Source of the DNA: Thinopyrum elongatum
Lineage: Eukaryota > Streptophyta > Magnoliopsida > Poales > Poaceae
Reading direction: 5' to 3'
DNA length: 64,000 nucleotides
NCBI GenBank assembly: GCA_011799875.1
Contig: CM022300.1
Location: forward strand, 239,146,807-239,210,806
The notes beneath the pieces are model-generated. The model had not been told where the DNA came from. It was given only the letters and a program-made list of their open reading frames with translations, and searched no databases. The translations under genes were made by a program, and so were the position numbers. The number at the start of each line of letters is the position of its first letter. Within the stretch, counting starts at the first letter, position 1. Below are positions 1-11,817 of the stretch, in pieces.

Positions 1-285
1 TCAGCGCCGTTGAGGGATCTGACCACCTACTGCCGCGAGACGTCCCTCCCCCACTGATGCGAGCATCTCTCCCCTTACCCTGCTTCAAAGTTGTCTCTAG
101 CTGCTGCATCTACAGAGGGCATCACACACTCCCCCATGGCCCGGCGGTTGATGCATTGGGCTGCTAGCGGTTCTGCCTTGCCGAAATGCCCTCAGGACGT
201 TGCTGGAAGTAGGAGGCACTGGTGGCTGTGGGCTGCGGCGAGGAAGATGGGGCGCGCTCTCTTTTTACGCCCAGGCCATACCGCT

Positions 286-760
286 GCTTCAACCGGCCAA
301 ATTTTTGCTGGGACCGGCAATGATTTTTGTTGGAACCGGTGTCTGATTTTGCTGGGAATCCCGCATAGGTGCTGATTTTTGTTGCGACATATTTGCTGGA
401 ACCAGCGACAATTTTTGCTGGAACCGGCGATGGAATTTGCTGGAATCAATGTCTGAATTTGCTGGAGAACCTCCGTAACTGGTGATTTTTGCTTCAACAT
501 TTGTCGAATTTTGCCAAAACCAACGAGAAGTTTTGCTAGAACCTGCGATGGAATTTGCTGGAACCAACTATTTTGGAGTTGCTCTATCCGTGAAGGCAAA
601 CCTGCGGCAATAGATGTTGCAACCATCCTTGGATTTTTGCTATATTTGGCAATGGGGAATGCTGGAACCAGCAGGAGACTTTTTGCTAGCAGCTACGTTT
701 TTTGCTACAACCGTGATCATGGATGCTACAACCATCGTCAGTTTTTGCTGGATCCAGTAT
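286..760. repeat. Degenerate minisatellite, core TTTGCTGGAACC
   Basis: The stretch is built from imperfect units that share a core like TTTTTGCTGGAACCGGCGAT, with spacing of roughly 20 to 60 bases and drift to forms such as TTTGCTACAACC near the right end. Open frames on both strands here are by-products of the repeat and show no domain. Similar arrays are dispersed in grass genomes (recalled, not checked here). The flanks 1-285 and 761-1241 are moderately GC-rich and hold no coding region or element end that I can support. Confidence 0.6.
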
Positions 761-1241
761 ATGCAGATGATGGAGACGAGGAGCATGAGGTGCTGCAACC
801 GGCACCCACCAACGCCCGAGACGACGCACACCCTTTGCCGTTGTGAGTAGCCTCTTCGGATGAGGCAGCGGCGAGGCATCACTCTGCGGCTAGTCAGAGG
901 TGGATGCAGGCGCTGTGCATGGATGTGCCGCAAGGGGCTTTTTCCCCGGGTCTTCTAGCAGCGTTGCGACTTGCGACCAGGCTCGCCAGGGATTCGAGTC
1001 GGGGGCGGACGCAGCAGCGGGGAAGCAAGTGGGACCATCAACGATGTCTTGTCCCAGCGACGAGCGGTGGCGTGAGACCATGCGCTGCGTTGTCTGCATT
1101 AACTAGCATCAGAGTCGAGGGAGGGAAAGAAGACGATGAAGTGTACTGGGTTCTAATCGTGCGGCGATAGGAAACTAAATCGTACGGCCGAGCGGCGACC
1201 GGCCGAAATTGGGCCGGTCGACCGGCGCCTATCAGCCTCCT
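761..1241. other. Intergenic stretch, nothing recognised
   Basis: No domain-bearing open frame, element terminus or RNA gene is visible. The copia-like LTR begins immediately to the right. Confidence 0.4.
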
Positions 1242-1742
1242 TGTGGTAATCCGTGACTATATGCCATTGAATTTCCTCATGTATCTCATGTACATTACGA
1301 AATGAGGAGTTCCCATCTCCTGTTGGTCCTCCATTATGGCATCCGTACGACCGTATCACGTACCACCAGGGAGGTGTATGTTTTGAGGAGTGGTAACGTA
1401 AACATCAATGGAATCAGATAACAAGTGTAATAGCTCCGGACTGGATAAACCAGATTCTGTTTGGTTTGGCTGGGTAAATTAAACATATCCCTTAACAGTG
1501 TTTGTCTTGGCACAGTAATCACATCACAGGCGCTTTCAAGGATTCAGTACAAGGGCTTAAACATGCAATTTGCAAGTGCTTCACCAGTGTTGAGTATATG
1601 ATTATTAGGAAGTATAGAATAGACTAGGATTTGGTCCTGCCTTATCTTGTACTCTAAGTTGATCATTGTACTCCTATATATATGCTCACGAGGCTCAAGC
1701 AATACAATCATCATATTCCACCAATCCCTCTCCCTTTTAACA
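1242..1742 (+). mobile_element. LTR of copia-like element, copy 1
   Basis: This 501-bp block starts TGTGGTAATCC and ends CTTTTAACA, giving the TG...CA termini of an LTR. It is followed at once by a damaged initiator-Met tRNA primer site. A second copy at 37117-37960 is the same length once a MITE and a 20-bp duplication are subtracted. The two copies share everything from the first TG to the last CA, while the sequences left of them differ. A TATATATA stretch near 1676 is a likely promoter element. The Ty1/copia assignment rests on the primer site and LTR style, not on coding sequence. Confidence 0.8.
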
Positions 1743-2329
1743 TGGATCACCCTAACCGGTCCAAACCCTAGACGCCGCCCACCGCTTCCGCCCCGCACGC
1801 CGCCCCCGGGGCGGTTGGCCTCCATGACCGCCGCCGGGGGCCGCGCCACCCGTACCTAGGGTTCGTCCGCCGGTCGTGTTGACCGGCTGCCCTATAGAGT
1901 ATTTTTCCTGAGCCCTTGCTCCGGGTTTCTCTCTCTTCTGCCGGTCATCTTGATCGGCATTTTCTTTTTGGTTTTCCGATCTAAGATCGGTTTGCGTCAC
2001 CTGCCGCCACCGTCAACCCCGTGCGCCTCTACTCCAACACCGGCGCGACCGACCGGCTTCTTCACCGACCCGGCAGCCTTGCTCGACATGCACCTTCACG
2101 GCCTTCGTCTGTGCGTCTGCCCGTCCGTCACCTTGCACCGACTGTCGCCGCCCTACTCCGACACCGGCGCGACCAACCGGCCTCCTCCCCGATCCAGCGG
2201 CCTCGCGCGATGCTGCGGCCCTTCACAGCCGCCGTTCACGCACCGGCCCGCCCGTCGATCTGCGTCGGCTTTGCCGCCCTGCTTCGACCGGGACTCCTGC
2301 GTGACCACCCGGCCTCCGCCCCAACCCGG
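1743..2329 (+). mobile_element. Copia-like internal region, copy 1, left part
   Basis: The GC-rich leader directly follows the LTR. The primer site reads TGGATCACCC and lacks the TA found in copy 2 (TGGTATCACCC at 37961), so this copy has a mutated primer site. No gag, protease, RT or integrase motif is seen, which suggests a non-autonomous large retrotransposon derivative. The region is cut by element A at 2330 and resumes at 16905. Confidence 0.65.
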
Positions 2330-3853
2330 TGATGACCCACAAGTATAGGGGATCTATCATAGTCCTTTCGATAAGTAAGAGTGTCGAACCCAACGAGGAG
2401 CAGAAGGAAATGACAAGCGGTTTTCAGCAAGGTATTCTCTGCAAGCACTGAAATTGTCGGTAACAGATAGTAGTGTGATAAGATAATTCGTAACGGGTAA
2501 CAAGTAACAAGAGTAAACAAGGTGCAGCAAGGTGGCCCAATCCTTTTTGTATCAAAGGACAAGCCTAGACGAACTCATATATAAAGCAAAGCGCTCTCGA
2601 GGACACATGGGAATTGTTGTCAAGTTAGTTTTCATCATGCTCATATGATTCACATTCGTTACTTTGATAATTTGATATGTGGGTGGGCCGGTGCTTGGGT
2701 GCTGCCCTTCCTTGGACAAGCCTCCCACTTATGATTAACCCCTCTCGCAAGCATCCGCAACTACGAAAGAAGAATTAAGATAAATCTAACCATAGCATGA
2801 AACATATGGATCCAAATCAGCCCCTTACGAAGCAACGCATAAACTAGGGTTTAAGCTTCTGTCACTCTAGCAACCCATCATCTACTTATTACTTCCCAAT
2901 GCCTTCCCCTAGGCCCAAATCATGGTGAAGTGTCATGTAGTCGACGTTCACATAACACCACTAGAGGAAAGACAACATACATCTCATCAAAATATCGAAC
3001 GAATACCAAATTCACATGATTACTTATAACAAGACTTCTCCCATGTCCTCAGGAACAAACGTAACTACTCACAAAGCATATTCATGTTCATAATCAGAGG
3101 AGTATTAATTATCAGTAATGATCTGAACAAATGATCTTCCACCGAATAAACCAACCAGCATCAACTACAAGGAGTAATCAACACCACTAGCAACCCACAG
3201 GTACCAATCTGAGGTTTTGAGACAAAGATCGGATACAAGAGATGAACTAGGGTTTGAGAGGAGATGGTGCTGGTGAAGATGTTGATGGAGATTGACCCCC
3301 TCTCGATGAGAGGATCGATGGTGATGACTAGGGCGATGATTTCCCCCTCCCGGAGGGTTGTTTCCCCGGCAGAACAGCTCCGCCGGAGCCCTAGATTGGT
3401 TTTGCCCAGGTTCCGCCTCGAGACGGCGGCGCTTCGTCCCGAAAGCTTTCTCCTTATTTTTTCTAGGTCAAAACACACCATATAGCAGAAGATGGGCATC
3501 AGGGGCCTGCCAGGTAGCCCACAAGGACGGGGGGGCGCGCCCAGGGGGTAGGGCGCGCCCTCCACCCTTTTGGATGGCAGGTGGCCCCCCTCTGGTACTT
3601 TATTCGCCCAATATTTTTTATTAAATCCAAAATGACTCTCCGTGAAGTTTCAGGACTTTTCGAGTTGTGCAGAATAGATCTTTAATATTTGCTCCTTTTC
3701 CAGCCCAGAATTCCAGCTGCCGGCATTCTCCCTCTTCATGTAAACCTTGTAAAATAAGAGAGAAAAGGCATAAGTATTGTGCCATAATGTGTAATAACAG
3801 CCCATAATGCAATAAATATTGATATAAAAGCATGATGCAAAATGGACGTATCA
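2330..3853 (-). repeat. Element A LTR, downstream (3') copy
   Basis: On the minus strand it begins TGATACGTCC and ends GGTCATCA. It is 1524 bp long and pairs with 15382-16904. By eye the two copies differ at roughly 3% of positions plus small indels, suggesting an insertion around one million years old at commonly used grass LTR rates. That age is a rough estimate, not a calculated alignment. Confidence 0.92.
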
Positions 3854-3865
3854 ACTCCCCCAAGC
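3854..3865 (-). other. Polypurine tract of element A
   Basis: On the minus strand this reads GCTTGGGGGAGT directly before the LTR start TGATACG. This is the expected plus-strand priming site for reverse transcription. Confidence 0.8.
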
Positions 3866-5418
3866 ATAGACCTCGCTTGTCCTCAAGCGAAAGCCGATAT
3901 CGAAAAATATGTCCACATGTTTAGAGATAGAGGTGTCAATAAAATAAAATACGGACATGAGGGCATCATGATCATCTTTAGAACAACACATATATTGTCA
4001 TATAATTTCTTATGCTAAAGTAACAATTCATTCACAAGGTAAAGTATGAATCAAAAACTTCATTGAAAACTAACAAACTATGATCTCAGTCATTGAAGCA
4101 ATTGCAATTTATCATAACATCGGAAAGAGTCAATATAAGAGCTTTTCAGCAAGTCCACATACTCAACTATCATTTAGTCTTTCACAATTGCTAACACTCA
4201 CGCGATACTTATGGGTTCAAAGCTTCAGTCAGACACAGAGAAAGATAGGGGCTTATAGTTTTGCCTCCCAACCTTTTACCTCAAGGGTAATGTCAACAAT
4301 AATACTTTATGATGACCTACATCCGAGTGGATATATATATCTGGATCTTTCTCCAACACATAGTGCTTGCCAAAAGGAAAAAATGTAAAAAAAGGAAAGG
4401 TGAAGATCACCATGACTCTTGTATAAGGGTAGAAGATAAAAGTAAAAGATAGGCCCTTCATAGAGGGAAGCAGAGGTTGTCATGTGCTTTTATGGTTGGA
4501 TGCGCAAAATCTTAATGCAAAAGAACGTCACTTTATATTGCCGCTTGTGATAAAGAACTTTATTATGCAGTCCGTCGCTTTTATTTCTTCCATATCACAA
4601 GTTCGTATAAAGCTTATTTTCTTCACACTAATAGATCATACATATTTAGAGAGCAATTTTTATTGATTGCACCGATGACAACTTACTTGAAGGATCTTAC
4701 TCAATCCATAGGTAGGTATGGTGGACTCTCATGGCAAAACTGGGTTTAGGGATGTTTGGAAGCACAAGTAGTATCTCTACTTGGTGCAAAGAATTTGGCT
4801 AGCATGAGAGGGAAAGGCAAGATCAACATGTTGGAGGATCCATGACAATATAACTTCTATTCAGATATAAGAAAACATAACCCATTATGTTGTCTTCCTT
4901 GTCCAACATCAACTTTTTAGCATGTCATATTTTAATGAGTGCTCACAATTACAAAAGATGTCCAAGATAGTATATTTATATGTGAAGCCTCTCTTTCTTT
5001 ATTACTTCCTATTAATTGCAACAATGACCAAAACTATGTTTGTCAACTCCCAACAAATTGTATTCATCATACTCTTTATATGTGAAGTCATTACTCTCCA
5101 TAAGATCAATATATGATCTTTTTATTTCTTTTTATTATTTTATTCCCTCAAGATCATAGCAAGAAAACAAAGCCCTCAACTCAAAACTACTCTTTATTAT
5201 ATAACTCACGGACTCGATTACATAGATAGAGATCAAAACAAAACTCAAAGCTAGATCATACTAAAACTTTATTCTGCTAGATCAAGATATAACCAAAAGG
5301 ATCGAACTAAGAAAAACGATAAAAGTAAAGGTGTGATGGTGATACGATACCGGGGCACCTCCCCCAAGCTTGGCAGTTGCCAAGGGGAGTGCCCATACCC
5401 ATGTATTTATGTCTCTTT
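3866..5418 (-). mobile_element. Non-coding 3' internal region of element A
   Basis: This AT-rich stretch lies between the late Athila-type ORF and the polypurine tract. It has no domain-bearing ORF. A second purine-rich motif (GCTTGGGGGAGG on the minus strand) sits at about 5359-5370 just after the late ORF, as is also seen downstream of the late ORF of element B. Confidence 0.6.
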
Positions 5419-8400
5419 CTTCGAAGGTGGTGATGATGGAGTTGTTGATGAAGTAGGCTTGTCATCCATCTTCCAAGGCATAGGCTCACCATCATAGAAG
5501 GATGAACGAGTCTCCGGGATCCTCAAATCTGCAGCCAAACTCATCCTCTTAAATCTGTATTCATACTCATGGTTTTGGTTTTGCAGGTCATAGATCTGGT
5601 GTCGGGGCCAGATTTCGGGGACACAACATATCCCAGAAATTTAACCCCTCGTGTTACCACCAGCCCAAGATTACTATTACTGGTGGACACGTCCTTGTTA
5701 CAGATTACCAAGCTATTACAAGAATTGGAAACAAGACCACAAAGGTCTAATGATACAATAGTGATTCCGGTGGTGGATGACGGAAATGACTCGTGGTTCT
5801 CCAACATCGATGGGGCTCCATTCCCACAGGAACAGCTGACCCGGATAACTCCTATCCGCGTGGCCGCTAATCCTAGGCTCCGCACGGACGTCGCGATGGT
5901 ACTCCTCGAAGAAAATCTGACCTGGCCAAGCAAATAGCCAGGGACAAGCCTGTGAGTACGTTTGAATGTACTCACAAACATCATGAACAGATGATATACC
6001 GAATGCAGCATATATTATGCGATCAAGTTGAATTAAAAATTATATGCGTATGCTCATGATGGACTTAAAGGCATGCTGTCAGGAATTAAATCATGGCATG
6101 ATAACATATTAGCATGTGCAAATGACTGGATATATATAAAAATATTAGTGATAAACAAGGAAAGTTAAAGGAAAATAAAATAAAGGAAATGCCGATCGGA
6201 TGTCTAAAATGACACCATGGTTGGTCTTGAAGAGAAATGTCAAGGGGGTGTCTAAAAGAGAAATCGGACGAGACAGGACCATCCGAGAACTCAGGCGACG
6301 CCACGAGAGGTCTTGAAAAGAAATGCCAGTCGGGTGTTAAGTGACGCCACGGTCGGACTTGAAGAGAAATGCCAATCGGGTGTCCACAAGAGAAGTGGCG
6401 GGATAAACTGCCTGTTAACTCGAGAGACGCCACGAGAGGTCTTGAAAATAAAATTGAGTGCCCGGGGTAGTCTAGCCAGCCCCTGAGACAGTCAGGAAAT
6501 ACAAAGTAAGAGAAACGGGTTAGTCCTCAATAATAAGCATAACCATAATAATATTAACATGCATAGCATAATATTCATGGTAGCCTCTGGGTGTTAATAA
6601 TTATCCTGCAAAATATTTCAGGCATATTAAAATTATTTCCCTCCTAAGACCGACACTAAGACCGAAACTTGACCAACCCAGACTATAGCCCTTAACCGCG
6701 GACACGGCTATTCGAATAGGTTTAAACTCTGCAGAGGGTGTACTCTTTACCCACAAGTAAAGGATTTCTTTAGTCAGTACCATGACACTGACTAATTCCC
6801 ATTACGGTCTTTGGGTTGAAAACACACCTGACCAGCACACACCATATTAACTTTCCAGATGCCAGGAATCACCCGAGGCATCGTTCAAGAAAAACTCTGA
6901 GACAGAGAGACCAACGTCCTGCATGGGATCACTATTAATACGCGCGGATTCCAAGGGGTGCCCCCCTCTTAGTCACAAATGGAAACACCCATGCCCCCTG
7001 ACCCGATGACAGGATTTAGTCCACCAACATGGAAACCCTCATCGTAGCCCTCTATGTGGTGTGTGCACGGAAAGGGGTTAACAACTTACTGAACCATACC
7101 CCACCTGTGGCAGGGACAAGTGGCAGCACGAATCAAGTATGGGGGTTACCGGAACAAGACTCGATCTACGGTCGACTCAGGAGGTTAAGTTTTCCTGCGG
7201 TGGTTAGCACAATATATTCCTTGGTGATACCCAACGGCATCACCACCCGGCATGTCCCGACATGCCCTTACTGATCATTCTCGTCACCACGAGAAATTTC
7301 AATCTCACGGTCACTTTACTCGTGACTGATTCTTTCCTGCAGTTTAGTCCGGACCGGCACAGGCATATGTGACATAAGAAAAATAGCCATGCTTACTCTT
7401 ACTTCATGCCTAAATGAAGGTAAAATATTTCATGGGGGTCATGCATGCATAATTATCAATATGCCAACTTTATATGAACTCAACATAATCATGGTGCAAA
7501 TATTAACTATGCAATCCACCATATCAAGTGTTCAAGATGCTTGCCTTGAGCATGCAGAAATATTGGGTGCACTCCAAAAGTTTGAAAAGTTTCTTCCCTC
7601 CATTTTTCCTATTTTAAAGATTATAGCAATTACCACATAATTCAAAAACAGTACTAAAAGTTGTTTCAAATATTTTTGAAATAAATACTAAAATAAACTA
7701 GATGAAAAATGAAAATAACAGAGAAAGAATCAATTCATTTGGAGTTAATGTGAATTAATTATGGAATTTCTAAGTTGAAATAAATGATTAAATGAACCAT
7801 TTAATTGATCCAGTGGAGATAAAGCTTAGGAAAAATGTTAACCTAACCTATATAAATAGAGCAAGATTTTATAAGTCTGTAGAAATTTGAATCACTGGAT
7901 TTGGATTTGAAATGGTTGCTGTGGAATTAATTGAAATCTACTGGAAAAGAAAAAGAAAAAGAAAAGAAAAGGGTAGCAGTGCGCCCCGTGCGAGATTTAA
8001 CCGCGAGGCGCCACTGGGCCGAGCCCAGTGCGAATAACCCGCCGACGTCGACGGTGTATTTACTGAAGTACATTTCCTCGTAGGGAAAGTGTACCCACGG
8101 GGATGCGCTACTGGAGGAGATGGTTGGCTCACCGACAGGTGGGACCCACCTGTCGGGTTTGTCTGCAACCTCCCGCGCGCGAGGACAGGGATAGGGGAGG
8201 ACTCTGGCGATGATTCCCGGCGGCACACCTCACCGTTCGGGGTGCTACGGCCACCGGAATGCTCAGAGGAGCATGGCGCTTCTGTACATGCCACGCACGC
8301 TCGTCGGGGAGCTCGAGAATGAGCGGGGCTTCCTCCATGGTGGAGGGAAGCTACGGTTGGAAGGGGGCTTTCGCCCTCGGGCCTCCTCCGGCGAAATTGA

Positions 8401-10219
8401 CAATGGGGATGGGTCTCTGGGTCTCTGGGGAAGCTATTGGAGAAGGAGTTGGGGAGGGGGAGGCTCTGGAGAGGCTGGAATCATCGGCGATGTGGTGGTG
8501 GCAGTAGCTACGGGAGACGGAGATGACGGTCGTTTCCAGTCGTTTGGCTGCCTCGGTAGGCTTATGGGGGATGGAGGAGTGGTGGAGATGAGAGGAGCGA
8601 GCTCGGAGGGCCTTTTTATAGCTGCGCGACGTCGGTTCCGTGGCTTTTCGGGGAAGCGACGATGGCGGCGGTCATTACTGCGCCGTTGAGGTGGCTGGCG
8701 AGGTCAGCGTGGACGGCGGGGTCGGTGGGGAGTTGGCGGACCGGAGTTAAGGCGGGAACGCTCTGGCGTCTGCGGATTTGGCCACGCGTCGTGGGCGGCG
8801 GTGACAGCGACGTGCGGCGATTGTGGCCGGTGCTAGGTGGCGGCTGGCCGGCGCTAACGACCAGGGAAGGTGTCAGTGGGGTACCTGGCTTACCCGCGAA
8901 GCTAGTGGTGGAGGTGCGTGACTGGGGGAGGCAGTAGGGCGGTGACAGGGCTCGGGCGCCGGCGGTGCAATAACTGCGTTCTGCTCGCGCTCTGGACATG
9001 CCCCTGATGTGTTCGACGAAATGCCAGAGTGAGCTAGGGTGATCCACTTAAGCTGATTTTTGCTAGGGTTATGATTACAAAGATGGCAAGACTATTGGAC
9101 ATTCTGGTTTGGTCGGAAGAGCTAGTCCCAAAAGTGGTTTTAAGAGGTTGCCATATTCTGTCATGCACATGATGTGCTCGACAGAATGCTAGGGTGACCT
9201 AGGAGGATTTGTTGGATATGAAAATTGGCAGGGGAATGTCTCTTTGGATGGTAGAGAGGGTGGTGGGGTTGGCTGGGCAAAAAGAAGAACTTGCTAGTGC
9301 AAGTTTTGGTGAATTTTAGTTCTGGACAGAAAATGTAGGGGAATATTTGGTGATCTAAAGAGATTCCAATGGAGCTGGAATTTTGGACTTAAGGGTTTTG
9401 TTGGAAGGACTATAAGTGGGAAAAATTTCAGGATTTTTGGGGCAAGGAAAATTGGGGTTGTAGTAGAAACTCAAATACTGGACAGAATTGAAAAGAGATT
9501 GTTTTGCTCAAAATTTACAAAAGACCAAGTTAGGTTTTTGCATAAAAGTGATATGTAGGCATCATAAAAATTTTGTGGAATTTTGAAAGAATTATTTGAA
9601 GTGGTTGCTGTGCAACAGAGTTATTTTAAGAATTGAAAATGCTATTAAAATAATTATTTAGAGGCAAATTTTATTATGAAATTAATTCTTACTATAATTG
9701 AAAAGTTTTAAGAAAACTACCAAGCCACAATATTATGTCCAAAAATTTCTATATGGAGGGAAGAATTTTGGAAAACAGAAACAGAAAATACTCTGAAAAT
9801 AACAAAAGACTTAATATAATTCAAAATTTTATTTCTGGCCAAGTTTTTATTTAGTAAAAACATGATTAAATTTTTGGGGTGTTACATCTGGGCTTGGAGA
9901 TGCTCGATTTTCTCATGAAGCTTGAAGATGGCCTCCCCGATGTTCTTGGCATCCAGCTTGTGATTGTTGGTGAACTCCGCGATCATCATGTGATTGGCGT
10001 TGAGTCCTCGTTCCACCATCCCTTGGCACTTGAAAACTTGTTGCTCCATTGCTTCGAGTCTTGTCTCCATGCTTCCGGTCTTCTTCGGTCCCTCAACATC
10101 GTGGATGTGCAGCACCCCCTCACGCATCTCAATGGTTTGAGGGTGTTGCAGCACCTCCGCGAGGTAAGGGTTGAGACCTTCTCGAAAAACTTGTCCTTGG
10201 GGGCGCTTGGAGACGTCAT
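5419..10219 (-). pseudogene. Late Athila-type ORF of element A, split by solo LTR
   Basis: On the minus strand an ORF begins near 10219 (MTSPSAPKDKFFEK), shifts frame near 10150-10190, and runs to 9887 with a coiled-coil-like segment (METRLEAMEQQVFK). It is cut by the solo LTR 5600-9886 and resumes at 5599, ending about 5419 with a serine/threonine/proline tail (TTPSSPPSKKET). When the insert and one TCTGG copy are ignored, the frame runs through without a stop. That supports both the ORF and the insertion. The position after integrase matches the extra ORF of Athila elements, whose function is unsettled. No transmembrane segment is evident in these pieces. Confidence 0.65.
5600..9886 (-). 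mobile_element. Solo LTR inside element A (Del/Tekay-like)
   Basis: This is a 4287-bp non-coding block with exact 5-bp target duplications TCTGG at 5595-5599 and 9887-9891. It starts TGTCGGGGCC and ends GGGGTGTTACA, so in minus orientation it begins TGTAACACCCC, the usual start of Del/Tekay chromovirus LTRs. No gag or pol sequence is present, and neither primer site nor polypurine tract flanks it. An unequal-recombination solo LTR is the simplest reading; a large non-autonomous derivative is the alternative. Open frames around 8130-9047 are GC-rich shadows in several frames without domains. Confidence 0.75.
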
Positions 10220-10628
10220 GGTGATCTAGGTCTGTCAGAAAAACAGCTCAAAACAAAAACAGGAGATTTTGCCGTGGTACGGTGGTCAAAACCTTCGGGA
10301 GATTATATAATGAGTTTTTACCGACCAAAAGAAGCATTGTGCAAGAAAACGGAGTCCGGAGGGCACACGAGGTGGCCACAAGGTTGGGGGGCACGCCCAG
10401 GGGGGTAGGGCACGCCCTCCACCCTTGTGGTCGCCTCGTGTCTCTTTCGGACTACTTTTAATTTTCCTAATTTTTTAAATATTCCAAAATGGAGAAAAAT
10501 TATCATTGGAAATGTTTTGGAATCGGTTTACTTACCGTACCACATACCTATTCCTTTTCGGAGTCTAAAACGTTCTGGAAAGTGTTCCTTATGTACTCCT
10601 CCGGTGTTACGGTATCAATTATATTGGT
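10220..10628 (-). mobile_element. Spacer between integrase and late ORF of element A
   Basis: Non-coding. A GC-rich inverted segment at about 10366-10440 (GGCACGCCCAGG with GGTAGGGCACGCC) resembles the GC-rich block inside the element's own LTR near 3530-3570. Confidence 0.5.
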
Positions 10629-11817
10629 CTAAACATTTATGGGAGTACCTGAGATATAATGTTTGATTCTTTGACCGTTTACCACCTTTGGATTTGTGCC
10701 TTCGGCGTTGTTGATTTTTATGGCACCGGAATGATAGACCTCCTCGATAATGTAAGGACCTTCCCATTTAGAGAGAAGCTTTCCTGCAAAAAATCTTAAA
10801 CGAGAGTTGTATAGCAAAACATGATCACCTACATTAAACTCACGCTTTTGTATCCTTTTGTCATGCCATCTTTTAACTTTTTCTTTAAACAAGTTGGCAT
10901 TCTCATAGGCTTGGGTTCTCCATTCATCAAGCGAGCTTATGTCAAATAACCTCTTCTCACGGGCAAGTTTGAAATCATAGTTGAGCTCTTTAATTGCCCA
11001 ATAAGCTTTATGTTCTAGTTCAAGAGGTAAGTGACAAGCCTTTCCATAAACCATTTTATATGGAGACATACCCATTGGGTTTTTATAAGCAGTTCTATAA
11101 GCCCATAATGCATCATCAAGTTTCTTAGACCAATTCTTTCTAGATCTATTAACAGTCTTTTGCAAAATCAATTTAATCTCTCTATTGCTCAATTCTACTT
11201 GACCACTAGACTGAGGATGATATGGAGATGCAATTCTATGGTTAACATCATACTTAGCAAGCAATTTACGGAAAGCACCATGAATAAAATGTGAACCACC
11301 ATCAATCATCAAATATCTAGGGACTCCAAACCTCGGAAAAATAACTTCTTTAAGCATCTTAATAGAAGTGTTATGATCAGCACTACTAGTTGGAATAGCT
11401 TCTACCCACTTAGTAACGTAATCAACAGCAACTAAAATATGTATATACCCATTAGAGAAAAGGTCCCATATAATCAAAGCCCCAAACATCGAATGGTTCA
11501 ATAACAAGTGAATAATTCATAGGCATTTCCTGACGTCTACTAATATTACCAATTCTCTGGCATTCATCACAAGACAAGACAAACTTACGAGCATCTTTGA
11601 AGAGAGTAGGCCAATAAAAATCAGATTGCAATACCTTATGTGCAGTTCTATCTCCAGTGTGGTGTCCTCCGTAAGACTCGGAGTGGCACTTGCGTAGGAT
11701 CTGTTCCTGTTCATGCTCAGGTACACAACGTCTAATAACACCATCTACCCTTTCTTTATAAAGGTGTGGGTCATCCCAAAAGTAATGTCTTAAATCATAG
11801 AAAAACTTTTTCTTTTG
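10629..11817 (-). pseudogene. Integrase region of element A
   Basis: The minus-strand reading from about 11817 contains the HHCC zinc-binding region (histidines in KCHSESYGGHHTG near 11690, cysteines in CDECQR near 11560). The DDE catalytic core follows (FDYMG near 11480, then MIDGGSHF near 11310, then the [12 protein letters not shown] block near 11220). The C-terminal part ([24 protein letters not shown]) runs to 10629. A frameshift near 11465, just after the first catalytic aspartate, separates the N-terminal half from the long 292-residue remainder. Integrase joins cDNA ends to host DNA; this copy cannot encode it in one piece. Confidence 0.85.

Noticed and set aside
8129..9047. Gene-like GC-rich frames in the 5600-9886 block
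   Set aside because: Frames overlap on both strands, no motif is seen, and the block is bounded by TCTGG duplications as a non-coding LTR.
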